Shown piece by piece: positions 1-10,394 of a stretch of DNA of 64,000 nucleotides; position 1 is the stretch's first letter, and each line of letters begins with the position of its first letter. The notes below the pieces were generated by a model. That model was not told where the DNA came from, did not search any database, and saw only the letters and a list, made by a program, of their open reading frames with translations. The stretch covers positions 2,073,501 to 2,137,500 of the forward strand of contig JAITYX010000090.1 in NCBI GenBank assembly GCA_021018815.1, in the 5' to 3' direction. The DNA comes from Talinum fruticosum. Lineage: Eukaryota > Streptophyta > Magnoliopsida > Caryophyllales > Talinaceae. The translations under genes were made by a program, and so were the position numbers.

Positions 1-1133
1 TAGGTAGAAGTAGAAGAGAGAGAGAGAGTTAGGGGGAAGGATTCTGTTTGTAAACAGGAGTCCAGAGGAGGGAGAGAGAGAGGCGTGCCTGGCAGCAGCA
101 GGACTCTTGCTTTGCGTGGAGAAGAGTTTTGTATGTTTAGACATGTCTAGTTAGACAAGGGTGAAAGGATGACAAATTTTTTGTAGTGTGATAACACTTC
201 ACTTTTTGAGTTTTCACGCATTCCCTTTTTTCTTTACTAGTAAATTAATTTTCTGGTGTTTAAACTATGTAGGGATGTTTGATTATTAAAATTTTAAGTT
301 GGTAATTTAAATGAGTTAACCTAACACTTTTCGAATAATATTATAGTTATAGTAATTTAACATTTTTTAGTGTCTAAGTAATTGTAATTGCATAGGTAGA
401 GGTTAATGCGATTACAATATAATTTTGATTACATTTCAAATTTATAACCAAATATAGTAATGTAATAATCATAACAATTTGATTATATTACCACTTTGAT
501 TACATATAACCAAAACATACCTTTATAATCAGTTATCATTACTCTTCTACGTTAATCTCAATTCCTCTTTTTTAAGATAATTGAATATTTGGAAATTCCG
601 GACTATTTTAACAATTTTTATTGCATTTTTATTTTTAAGTGAAACAACTATGAAAACCAAAAAAACTAAATAAAAAGTTGGCATTGGACATACCGGTTGG
701 GCAAAGTAAACAGCAAAAATCAACAACCATTTTTGTTTCCCTCATTCCCTCCTCCTCCTCCTCCTCCTCTGTGTAAAACCAAACAAATATTTGTTTTAAA
801 AATTGAGTTCGATATACTCGTAAATATGATCATATGAACATGGAGAAGAACATTCATTTTTCTGGGAGGAAGCTAAGGGATTCTCCATGAGCGTTTGGGG
901 TTCATCGTGAAGTCGTGACAGTACTGGCCTACTGACGAAGTTTTAGAAGATTGATATTACGGGTATATTGTTGTAATTATAATCGAGTATAGTTTATATT
1001 AATAATCTAGCCTAAAATCATCTTTGTTTCTCAAAATTCTTGTTAAAAGTTATATATAATATGCAAGATATAACCTAAAATCACTTGATTTGTGTCATAT
1101 AAAACATTGATGTACAGGTTAAATCAGTTTAAA
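1..1133. other. AT-rich spacer with GA-rich left edge
   Basis: No convincing gene is seen. The first 130 bases are rich in GA repeats on the plus strand (CT repeats on the minus strand) and in short GC-richer words, as often found in plant 5' leaders, so a gene transcribed leftward out of the window is possible but unproven. A (CCT)n microsatellite lies at 748-769. The remainder is AT-rich with no long open frame. Confidence 0.35.
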
Positions 1134-1229
1134 TCAAATGATATTTCGGAAATATATTGTTATGCTCACTTGATTTGTGTCATTTGAAGATTTGGGAGAG
1201 CTGTTGGATTCCCTGAAATTATTATCTCT

Positions 1230-1511
1230 GCAACCGGTGTCTACGTGATTAATTGCTTTGGCATTATTATTCATGAATACTGCATGCAATTCAGTGTATC
1301 TGCAATAATTTTCTGCATGGCATCTAAACTCGTTCGTCATTTTGATGCATACCACGTGGATGATATGAGCTTTGCAGATCATGTTTCTGTCTTCCGTTTC
1401 CGCTCCTTTCAAAAAGTTCGCCAATTATATTGTAATAATGAATGTAAATATTTTCAGAAGCCATTCTTTATATATTTACTTATGTATATTTATTATATAA
1501 TTAAGTTTTAA
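1230..1511 (+). repeat. Paralogous flank block (empty site for the LINE)
   Basis: This stretch aligns by eye with the sequence on both sides of the LINE at 10.3-18.87 kb. Bases about 1,405-1,462 match 10,245-10,311, and the sequence continues without interruption into bases that match 18,868-18,900. It is therefore a copy of the same upstream block that never received the LINE. It also shares short words (the GGCAT-ATTCATG region) with 9.48 kb and 23.79 kb. It has no coding function that I can see. Confidence 0.65.
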
Positions 1512-1713
1512 TATGTGTCTGATTATGTAGTTTATGAAAGTGTATGCTCTTATCAGAATAATATAAAAATTAGAAAATAAAGTCTTATGCTTTATATGGA
1601 CCATATTGTTATCATCTTTTGTTCGATCTCAGCATATAAATTGTTAAAATATCCGATGACTAGGAGCCTTTAATTTATCCATTCTCATCTTTACATTTAA
1701 TATTGAAAAATTT

Positions 1714-2215
1714 TTATTTACACCTTTAGGTTTTGGTAAATATTTTTCCTTACCCTCAACTTTTCAAATTATTGTTTACTTTCTTTTACGTTTATATCAA
1801 ATTATCAAAAATCCCCAAAGTTTTAACTTTGTAGCAATAAGCAGTTATTGAAGATAGTATTATAATTTATGATCATAATGACTATAATTTGTGGTCACGG
1901 TCTTACCAAAAATGAGAGGGAAAAGAGAGAAGGGAACACTCATCATTAGTTATGAATGGAGAAGCGGGTGAACAATAGGTACAGTAGAGTCATCGGAAGA
2001 TAGTGAATCCTTTAAGTTAGATTTTCGTAAAGAGAAAGGTTCATAAACTGACCCAGGTTGGGTAGGTGAGAAAAGTGAGAGAGAAGAGGGACATTTTTGA
2101 TAATTTTAATTTTTATGAGAACAAGAGAAAATGTCAAGGTAGGTAAAAATAATTCAAAAAATTTAGGGGTAGAAAAAAATATATTTATTGAAATCTCAAA
2201 GAGGGTAAACGTAAA
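1714..2215. mobile_element. Foldback/MITE-like element with imperfect inverted ends
   Basis: The left 75 bases (from TTTATTTACACC) and the reverse complement of the right 75 bases (ending GGGTAAACGTAAA) align with roughly three quarters identity, giving long imperfect terminal inverted repeats around a non-coding centre. No transposase is encoded and no clean target duplication is visible, so superfamily is not assigned. Presence in only one of the paralogous upstream blocks fits a later insertion. Confidence 0.45.
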
Positions 2216-2723
2216 TTATTGAATTTGTATTTCTATCATTCCATAAGCTTTTGAGTTCCTATCAAATGCCTTTTTTAATTGTTGTTTTTGGATATCTATT
2301 ATTATTCTTGAATTTCCAGAATCTTGGCCGGATTTTCATGGCTTGGATTTCCGAAGCTCAACTTCTCAGCTTTTGTTGCTGCTCGAACCAAAGTTCTGGT
2401 CCTCACTCAATTCAGCTTATTACCTAGAAAACTATATAAAAATAATAAAAATTCTAGAAATTATACTCCGTCTGTTCTACGATGATCTTCCGTAATGAGA
2501 GTTCTTTTGCCCAGCAACATTGTCTTTTTGGAAAAGCAAGACAGTGCATAACAACGACAAAAATTTACTAACATAACCCGTAGTTAAGGTTGCGTTGGGG
2601 ATTGTTGTTGGCATTCGGGCACAAATACTGTAATAGTATTTTAGGGAATGTATTCGATAATTAATTGTTCTTAATACTATCAATTAATTTTTCTTAAAAA
2701 GTGTAGCTTTCACCCCATTAAGA

Positions 2724-2830
2724 GAGGAATGAGCCAGACAGACGGGTAAAACCTCATAAAATTGGCACATATTTTTATTATCTACCATTTTTGGCTCTTA
2801 TCTTAAACGAATTAACCTTACTGTCCGAGC
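2724..2830 (+). repeat. Direct repeat flanking knottin copy 1 (left)
   Basis: About 107 bases starting at GAGGAATGAGCC recur with few changes at 5,143-5,247, so knottin copy 1 sits between two direct repeats 2.4 kb apart. This may record a tandem duplication or deletion event at the locus. Non-coding. Confidence 0.6.
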
Positions 2831-2847
2831 ATCTTTTTTTTGAATTT

Positions 2848-3170
2848 TTCTATATTAATAACTGCATTTTTCTGTACACAAAATGTTTTGGATAAAATGA
2901 GAACCTTCAAAAAAAAAAAAAAAAAAAGTGTTGATTGATATGATCATACCATCTCTCTAGTCAAGAGAATAATATAAATTTAAACTTTTAAAAATGTATT
3001 TATTAAAAGAACTTTTATCGTAAACATATACCTTAATTTATACAACTTTATACTATGAAATTGTTATAACAAAAATTATGTATGTGTATCTCTAATATTA
3101 AAATAAGAAGTAACATTTTTAGTATATACTACTTTAGAGTTTCATTTATTTAGCAATTGAAGTAAGTAAT
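2848..3170 (+). repeat. Paralogous upstream block of knottin copy 1
   Basis: Words and order here match 9,650-9,870 and part of 23,920-24,040, including the GTTTCATTTATTTAGCAATT stretch. This block precedes the knottin promoters and shows that duplication included 5' flanks, not only genes. Confidence 0.6.
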
Positions 3171-3368
3171 AAGAATAATTTTGATAAATTAGTCATTAGT
3201 ACGTCAATAAAATTATAAAATAACAAATATGTTACAGTAAAAAATAAATTAAAGCAAAGGAAGTATTGACGGGTGATAGAGTAAACAATGAAGAGGAGAG
3301 AAACGGGGATTTAATAGGGATAGAAAAATAACATATTTTTTAATCAAATATGGCATCTCGATGGGCAT

Positions 3369-3376
3369 TATAAATA
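3369..3376 (+). promoter_or_regulatory. TATA box of knottin copy 1
   Basis: TATAAATA lies 83 bases before the start codon. The surrounding GGGCATTATAAATATG context is conserved before copies 2 and 4 and nearly so before copy 3, and no other TATA-like site is shared, so this is the likely core promoter. Confidence 0.7.
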
Positions 3377-3458
3377 TGGCATTGGCGACATAGCATAACC
3401 AACACTCAAAGCTAATTATCTACCAAATAAGTAAGCATCCGTGAAACAAAGAGAAAAT

Positions 3459-3896
3459 ATGGAGAGGGCTTCCTTTTCACTCCTCAAACTTGCTCTCTTG
3501 CTGGCTCTCTTCATCACCACCATAGGTACGTACATCTCTGCAATATATTTCAGTTATTTCTTTGCTGTATGAGTTATTAGCGGATCACTAACTGTATGAT
3601 ATTCGCTAGCTTCGAGCTACGGGGAAGTACCTGCAGCATATAAAGGAGTGCAATACTTGCGAGGGAAAATCATATTTGAAGATGACGCAATGTATGGAAA
3701 ACCCAAAATGGTGATGGAAGATGGAAAAATAGGGATAGTCGAAGTCGAACCAGAAGTTAAGGTCTTGGTGCCGAATATTAAAACGTTAACAAATGGACAA
3801 TCTCTTAAATGTGCACCCTCTGGTTCCACTTGTTATCCCTGGGGAGAACCTTGTTGTGGTATGTGCATTCCAGGACCTGTTGGTGTATGCATCTAA
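3459..3896 (+). CDS. Cystine-knot peptide precursor, copy 1 (intact)
   Basis: Two exons, 3459-3525 and 3610-3896, joined over an 84-base GT-AG intron in phase 1, give 117 residues. Residues 1-23 or so form a hydrophobic signal peptide starting MERASFSLLKLALLLALF. Residues about 24-89 are an acidic, cysteine-free pro-region containing the block GKIIFEDDAM. Residues 90-117 hold six cysteines at 90, 97, 104, 105, 108 and 116, the C-C-CC-C-C order of inhibitor cystine knots. The start is the only ATG giving a signal peptide and is conserved in all copies. Known plant peptides of this layout (alstotides, wrightides, Mj-AMP type) act as secreted amylase inhibitors or antimicrobials; which, if either, applies here is inference. 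Similar paralogues lie at 19.4, 24.5 and 57 kb. Confidence 0.8.
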
Positions 3897-4084
3897 GTTC
3901 ACCTAGTGTTTAACCAAGAAACGTTAGGCCTATGTCGCCACCTTGTGTACGTTGATGTAATATCTATGGAAAGAAATAATGATTATCATCAATGAGAATC
4001 AAGAATCTTTCTCTGTCTTTGCAACATGTTTTTGTTGATATGGGAAGATTGATGTAATATATATATATATATACATGTACTTAC

Positions 4085-4210
4085 ACTTAGGACCTATTTG
4101 GACATAAGGAAAATAGGAAGTGAAAAAATATTAAGAAAAAAGGTGAGTTCGCAAAAAAATGGAAGAAAAATCAACTTTATTTGGATTAGCAAAACGCACC
4201 ATAAAAAATA
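4085..4210 (+). repeat. Paralogous downstream block (also at 20,461-20,590)
   Basis: The stretch from TTTGGACATAAGGAAAATAG onward recurs downstream of knottin copy 2, so the duplicated unit extends past the 3' end of the gene. The weak open frames here are not supported as genes. An AT microsatellite precedes it near 4,055-4,072. Confidence 0.5.
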
Positions 4211-4593
4211 CAGAAAATTTTTTTCTCTTCTCGTTAATCCACCTCCCATCCCTTCAATTTACTCTCCCCATCATCTTTTTGTCTCCTCTTTTTCTTGCTG
4301 GCATCCAAGATATTTTCGGACAATACTTGGCCTTGACAACATATGGTGGTCTTATCTGTCCTTGCAGATGTTAGCGAAGGGGCTATGTTGTCGAAGCATT
4401 GTTGAAGTCTTACCCATTGTTTAACATGAGAATTGATCAGGCTCCATTTCAAATATTTTGTCCCTGACCAGAATTTGAACCCGAAATTGAATCACCAACA
4501 ATCTAAACCCATTCAACGCTTCTAGAGCAATCCAACCACTCCTCAAGAGAACCCTAGAGCAATTCAACTCCCAAGAAGCAGAAATTTGGGCTC

Positions 4594-4691
4594 ATGTCCA
4601 AGCTTTTCCGATCCAGATCCAGAAAATCTGACATGCCAGCAAACCCAAATCCAATTACCTCAATCTCCTTCCCTTTTGGCTCTTCCACAAG
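4594..4691 (+). pseudogene. Possible first-exon fragment of an unrelated gene
   Basis: An ATG opens a short frame beginning MSKLFRSRSRKSDMPANP and ending at a GT (AAG|GTGCAT) that could be a splice donor. The composition, rich in S, R, P and N, and the CAA/CTC-rich leader before it look like a real 5' exon rather than random AT-rich spacer. No continuation is found downstream. I do not recognise the protein. It may be a captured or truncated gene fragment. Confidence 0.25.
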
Positions 4692-5142
4692 GTGCATAAT
4701 GTATTTTATACACCCTTTAGCACTTGTTTTTGGATCATAAATAGTATAATTTTAGGACTTGTTAGGACACTTAGACTAGCTCATGACCCATGAAAATAAA
4801 TTTGGGTGAACTTTCTCGATGCAACCGGCCATATTTATTTGCTAGCTTAAATTGGATAGGTTAAGACCTCGTCTTGGCTAATTAGATCACTAATTAGCAA
4901 AATCACAACCGAGTCACCTTCTGAGTTTTCTTTTATTTAGCTTTCATTATTGAAATTTACCACATCTATGATTTTGCCTAGCTTGAATAGCTCAAATTAT
5001 GTTCTGATACTTAAAATCCTTCTTCCTGTGGTTTGACACCCCGAGTACTTAATCGAGATTCATTTAGTTGTGAGCCGAAAAAACTGCAGTGAATATCTTC
5101 CTGTAGCTGCGAGAGAGTGGGTGAGAGAAGAGCCCACTAAAT

Positions 5143-5247
5143 GAGGAATGAGCCCCACAGACGGGTAAAACCTCATAAAATTGGCACATATTTTTATTAT
5201 CTACGTTGTTGGCTCTCATCTTAAATGAATAACGTTACTGTCGGAGG
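5143..5247 (+). repeat. Direct repeat flanking knottin copy 1 (right)
   Basis: Second copy of the repeat at 2,724-2,830, with the same orientation. Confidence 0.6.
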
Positions 5248-5252
5248 TGAAG

Positions 5253-8200
5253 ATTTTAATCAACATGCATTTTCTAGGTGAGTGTACGTAGGATAAATGG
5301 ACAGAGTGACGATAAGATAACCATAACCTAAATTAACTCACTTAGGTCATATTACATAAAAACATCGTTATATATTTAGGACTAATCTGATTGAAGATCT
5401 CAAATCAATTTCAATAGAATTACGACCATCATTGAAGATAATAATAAAGATAAATAAGCAACAAAATATCAGCTCAAAATGTACCAAAAGTTAAAAGTTA
5501 GAAGAGGAGAAAACTCAGAAGTACCGCCCAGGAAATTCAACGATGCAAGAACAAGTGTAGGCTAAGGCCTGAAGATTCCCAGATGGCTGAGAGAGACAAT
5601 TAACCTACTCCATCCTTAATTGCCATGCAACATTGCATGTGGGAGACCCATCATTAATACCAATCTTCCTCCTTTGCCTTTATTTTCTTTTTTAACGGGC
5701 TATTTTAAATTATTTTAAATATATTTTCTTTGTTTTTAAGTATTTGTAGTTTTTGGATCGTAAGAAATATTAATAAAATATAAAATTTATAATAAAATTT
5801 ATGTTAAAAGATTAAATTTTTTAAAAAATTTTATTGGAAATGAAAAGATTAATAAAAAAATAATTAATTAGAATAAAATTGATAAAATAAAAAATATTAT
5901 GAAATAAAAAATTAGTTACGGTTACTTTCATTGCCCAGCGTGGGAAGTAGGTGACAAGTTAAAAAGAAAAACTTTATGATGTATTTTGTGATTAAAAAAA
6001 ATGCCAATTTATGGTAGCCAATCTCATTGGTAATCGATCATGATGCTCGCGGTGCATCGACAATTTAAATGAAAGGAGTGTATTCGATTTAACAAATGTA
6101 AAGATATTGGGAATCATTTGTTTTTATTAACATTTAATTATTCTGTATGAAATTTTAGAATTTATAATTATAAAAATAAATTTTTTAAGTTATTGAATTA
6201 TTTTATTTTTTAGAAAAGATAAATAATTATCATTTGAATTTTTCAAAAGAAAAGTTCAAAATATGTATATCGGAGTAGAGGTAGAGCTTATATAACTACA
6301 AGATCATTCCATTTAACAACATATGTATTCGCTCGCACACTACACACATATTGAATACGTCTCACAGATGTTAACTCAGTCCGGGATTTTTGCTAGAATT
6401 TCTTTTAACATCTCTCTCTCCATAGTTCATAAACTGAACCTACAAGGATGGTTCTAAGCCACCTATTCTTGTATAAATTGCCCTTACAGGATGTTGTGAA
6501 CCATCGTAATTCCTTCTGTAAATCCCAACTTCTTGTGAGTTATTGAACTATTAACATATGAGTAAATGAAGTAACACGATTAAACTTCTCTTTTTCTAAT
6601 GTAATTTATATTATATTATAGAAATAAAATTTTATCTAATAAATTTATAAATAAATGTGTTTAATAATAAATTTTAAAACTACTATTATTTTATGATTAT
6701 TATGTTTTGATAATAGTTGTTTCTAAATAACTTGAAAGGATGTGGTTTGCATTCAAAATAATGCTATAAATATGAGGTCAAACGATAAATATATTTAATA
6801 TTAATTTTATTAAAATAGATATTTATTTTGATATTTTAGATTTATTCCTATCAGAAAATTATTAATGTAGACGCTGTAGGTTTTGCACTGATGATTTTTA
6901 TTTACTATTTTTAAAAAAGAGCTAATTTTGGATACTAACATTATTATAGTTGATACATTTTTCACTAAAATCAAAATTAGTATAAACATAACTTTTTGTG
7001 TGATCCCTATATGTTCATACTGATTTATGACCTCTATGATTTGCGTGATCCCTATATCTAGACTAGAACGATAATCCATGGGGTTCAACATCCAACACTA
7101 TATATACTTTGATGCGTATCATGGGAATGAGTTTTTAAGAGTCGTTTATCGAAATTCTTAAATTTGACTTTTACTTAGTTACAATTGGATTACGTATCTA
7201 CTTATATTGAAATTTTTTAAACCGCAAACAATTTCAAAAATATGATAGATATAAGTATAGTTATGGATAAAATTTTTAAAAATGAATATAAATGTGGGTA
7301 GGATTTCACTTGACCTGAACTTGTCCTGTTTCCATCCCTAGTTTCAAGGGGAGTAATAGAGACCAATGTTTTTTTTTTTTTTTGCAATTTTGTAATTATT
7401 TCTATCAATATATACAGCTCTCACATGGCATAATTAGGACTGGTAATGACGTCCTTTTGTTTTGATTTCTTCAATTTAATTTAATATCTAGCAGTATTGT
7501 TATCCTTTTTTTTACTAATGAGAGTTAGGCTCCATTTGATTCTAAAAAAATTAGAAAGAAAAAAATATGGAAAATAAATTTATTTCCCTTGTTTGAATTG
7601 AAAAAAAAGGAGAGAAAAAGTTTGATAGAAAAAATTATGGAAAATTTCATCAATTATATTTTCCTTTCAAAATTCATAGGAAAATGGAAGTAAAATTTTA
7701 TATAGAGAGAGAAAGGGAGATAAGAGAAGGGCTTCAATTTCTCTCTCTTCTCATGACAATGATGGATGGGCAAGAAAATTAGATAGAGTAGCTTCAATTA
7801 ATCACTATTATTGAGAATTTTCTCATTCCTCTCCGTAACAATGGTGGATAGGCAAGAGATTGGAAAGAAATTATAATTTTTTTCCCTCCATTATTTTTCT
7901 TAAACCAAACACAAGAAAAAATAATAATTTGGACCCTTAGACAAACGTTATGTAAAAGGAAACAAGTGTATAAGCCATGAAGAATAAGGCTCTATTAAGG
8001 TTGTAACTTTGGGTATGCCCAAAGTATGATGTAAATATTTGATTTAGTAATGGCGATCAACTTACGGGTTTACCAAAAAAATAAAATAAAATTTCTCCTT
8101 ACTTTTTTACCTCCTCACTTTTTTTCATTTGAATTTTCTTTCCAACCTATTTTTATATAATCAAATACAACCTTAGAGTTTCCCTTTTAGGATTTTGGTT

Positions 8201-8337
8201 CTCTTCTTTTCTGCAAGTTATTTGTCTTGCATATTCGTACAAGTATTATTAGTGTTATTGATTTTATTAAGGGATGTATGCAAGTTCATATGACTAGATC
8301 AAGATGATATACATTTAAATAGTTTAACATATTATGT

Positions 8338-8340
<3 letters not shown>
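5253..8340. other. AT-rich spacer, no gene seen
   Basis: No open frame of protein-like composition was found on either strand. A block at about 7,083-7,165 matches 9,585-9,650 and 23,845-23,930, so it is another piece of the duplicated knottin flank. Runs such as 5,700-5,900 and 6,600-6,850 are nearly pure A/T. Confidence 0.5.

Positions 8341-8376
<36 letters not shown>
8341..8376. repeat. (AG)n microsatellite
   Basis: Uninterrupted AG dinucleotide repeat of about 36 bases. Confidence 0.95.
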
Positions 8377-8378
<2 letters not shown>

Positions 8379-8456
8379 AGTTTAGGTATTCAAGTGAAGG
8401 GGGAAAAGGGCGTGAAGTGCCTCGCAACCCAAGGGAATAAAAAAAAAAGGGTAAAA

Positions 8457-8466
8457 GGGTTTAGGT
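8457..8466. repeat. Target site duplication, left, of the MITE
   Basis: GGGTTTAGGT, repeated exactly at 8,761-8,770 on the other side of the element. Confidence 0.85.
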
Positions 8467-8760
8467 GAGTGCTCGGAATAAAATGTCATTAAATTATCTC
8501 AAAATATTAAAAATGTCACTAACTAATTTCATGATAAACGATTGCCACTGGATTAGTTATTATGGGTCAAAATGTCACTATCGTAGCTCATTTTATCCGT
8601 TCCTATACCATTGATCCGGTGACACGTGTACGACCAAAATTTCATCAGTGACATTTTTAATTGTTAATAATTAGTTCAGTGACTGTCATTGATCATCAAA
8701 TTAATTAGTGACATTTTTGACATTTTGAGATAAGTCGGTGGCATTTTACTCCGAACACTC
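8467..8760. mobile_element. Mutator-type MITE with 10-bp target duplication
   Basis: The element begins GAGTGCTCGGAATAAAATG and ends in the near reverse complement, with terminal inverted repeats of about 60 bases. It is 294 bases long, non-coding, and bracketed by the identical 10-bp direct repeat GGGTTTAGGT. Long TIRs plus a 9-11 bp duplication are the signature of Mutator-like elements. Internal words such as AGTGACATTTTT recur within it. An autonomous source is not in the window. Confidence 0.85.
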
Positions 8761-8770
8761 GGGTTTAGGT
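8761..8770. repeat. Target site duplication, right, of the MITE
   Basis: GGGTTTAGGT, identical to 8,457-8,466. Confidence 0.85.
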
Positions 8771-9239
8771 GGATGCGAGAGGGAAATGGACAAAATTTTC
8801 AATTTTAACTCTTGTTTCTTATTTTGCTGATTTCAACATTTGCTACGAAAATAATAAAATAACTTAAATTAAAAATTTTAATTTAATAATTATTACGAAC
8901 AAAATAAGATGTAAAAAGGTATTAAAAATATCATATTTTTGGACATGACAAAAACCCCTACACCAAGATTAATATTTTGCTCATTCTCAAGTAAAATAAA
9001 AAGTAGAAAAAAGAAAATAAGAAAAGAAAATCCTAACTTACTTTCTTAAGAATAGTGTTTTGCATTTAAAGTATACAATAATATTTTGTTAAAGAATATT
9101 GAAATGGTACAGTCACATGAGTAGTTAAGAATAAACACCATACTAATAAATATAATAATCTATGCAAAATGATAAATGTCCTATTATACTATACTTGTTA
9201 AGTTTGTTGCCTTGATTTATAAATTATATTATGGTGGAT
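8771..9239. other. AT-rich spacer, nothing identified
   Basis: No protein-like frame, repeat or structured element seen. Confidence 0.5.
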
Positions 9240-10311
9240 TAAATTTTAAAAAATGTATAACAAGAATGTTAATTATTACTCATAAATAAATTGGGTAAAA
9301 TTTGACACTGAATTATTCGGATAAAATGAACCTTTTGGCTAACAAGGTCATAAGATTAATCCAATCTAAATGTCATTTGTATTTTATATTTTTTCTCTGA
9401 GAATTTAATAATTTTAAATCATATCATATATTAATTGGCATTGTGTTTTTATATATTTTTTTTCATTGAAAGAAATTTTGTGCTTATGACGGTGATTAGC
9501 TGCTTTGGCATGATTCATGATAGCAATTAATTTTCTACAATAATTTGATGGGGAGCCTATCTAGTAGTAGTCTAGAACAACAGTCCACAAAACTACATAC
9601 TTTGAGGCTTATCATGTGAATCATTTTCTCAGAGTCACTGTCGAAAATTTTAAATTTGAATAAAATGAGAATCTTAAAAAAAGTGTAAATTGATATAATA
9701 ATAATATTTCTATAATAAAGAGGATATTATAAATTTCAATTTTTAAAAATGTATTTATTGGAAAGATTTTTACTGCAAACATATGTTTGCAACAAAAATG
9801 ACGTATGTGAATAGCTAAAATTAAAATAAGAAGTAAAACTTTTAGTGTAGTACCTTAGAGTTTCATTTATTTAGCAATTTAGTACACACGAGCGTCCTTT
9901 TGTTCCTTTGTAAGTTAGTTTAGTTATCATTCTCATCCCTTTTGATTCACCTAATTTCAGAGTTTGGGTGAACTCTAGTAATTGAAATACAACTCGTAGT
10001 AGATACGAACTGACCGATGTTAGTTATGATAACACACTTAGTGTTTGATGTGCGGGTTCGGATATGTGATAATAATAATATGGCAATGTAGCCACACCAC
10101 GCCTGGCCCGGCCCATTGCATCCATAATCTTTTCTTTTTGGTTGATTGTCATCCCATCCATAATCATGATTCTTGAGATCTATCAAGAAATTCTCCAAGT
10201 TAAACATTTAGGCCATTGCTATTACGGCTTCCTCTCTGTTTCCCGTTTCCACTCCTTTGAAAAGGTTGGCAATATATATTGTAATGCTGGGTGTAAATGC
10301 TTTCAGAAGCT
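9240..10311 (+). repeat. Paralogous upstream block of knottin copy 2 (left of LINE)
   Basis: Collinear with 22,970-24,360, which leads into knottin copy 3: shared segments include 9,250-9,400 with 22,975-23,115, 9,480-9,660 with 23,755-23,930, and 9,880-10,165 with 24,040-24,340. The block ends abruptly at the poly-T of the LINE and resumes at 18,868, so it is the 5' flank of copy 2 split by the insertion. Confidence 0.7.
10300..10311. repeat. LINE target site duplication, left
   Basis: Twelve bases CTTTCAGAAGCT, matching 18,868-18,879 with one mismatch. The last T is shared with the poly-T tract. Confidence 0.65.
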
Positions 10312-10394
10312 TTTTTTTTTTTAATTTTAAAAAGAGAAAGCATACAACTATTAGGCAACCCTTCTCTTAAGGGTTCTGCCTATGTTGTCCTCCA

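Noticed and set aside
3617..3829. Antisense open frame across knottin copy 1
   Set aside because: Shadow of the sense pro-region; the same antisense frame recurs across the other copies because the sense strand is conserved.
7531..7935. Inverted-repeat element starting GGCTCCATTTGATTC
   Set aside because: The ends share only short words with the reverse complement of the other side; no duplication and too low complexity to support.
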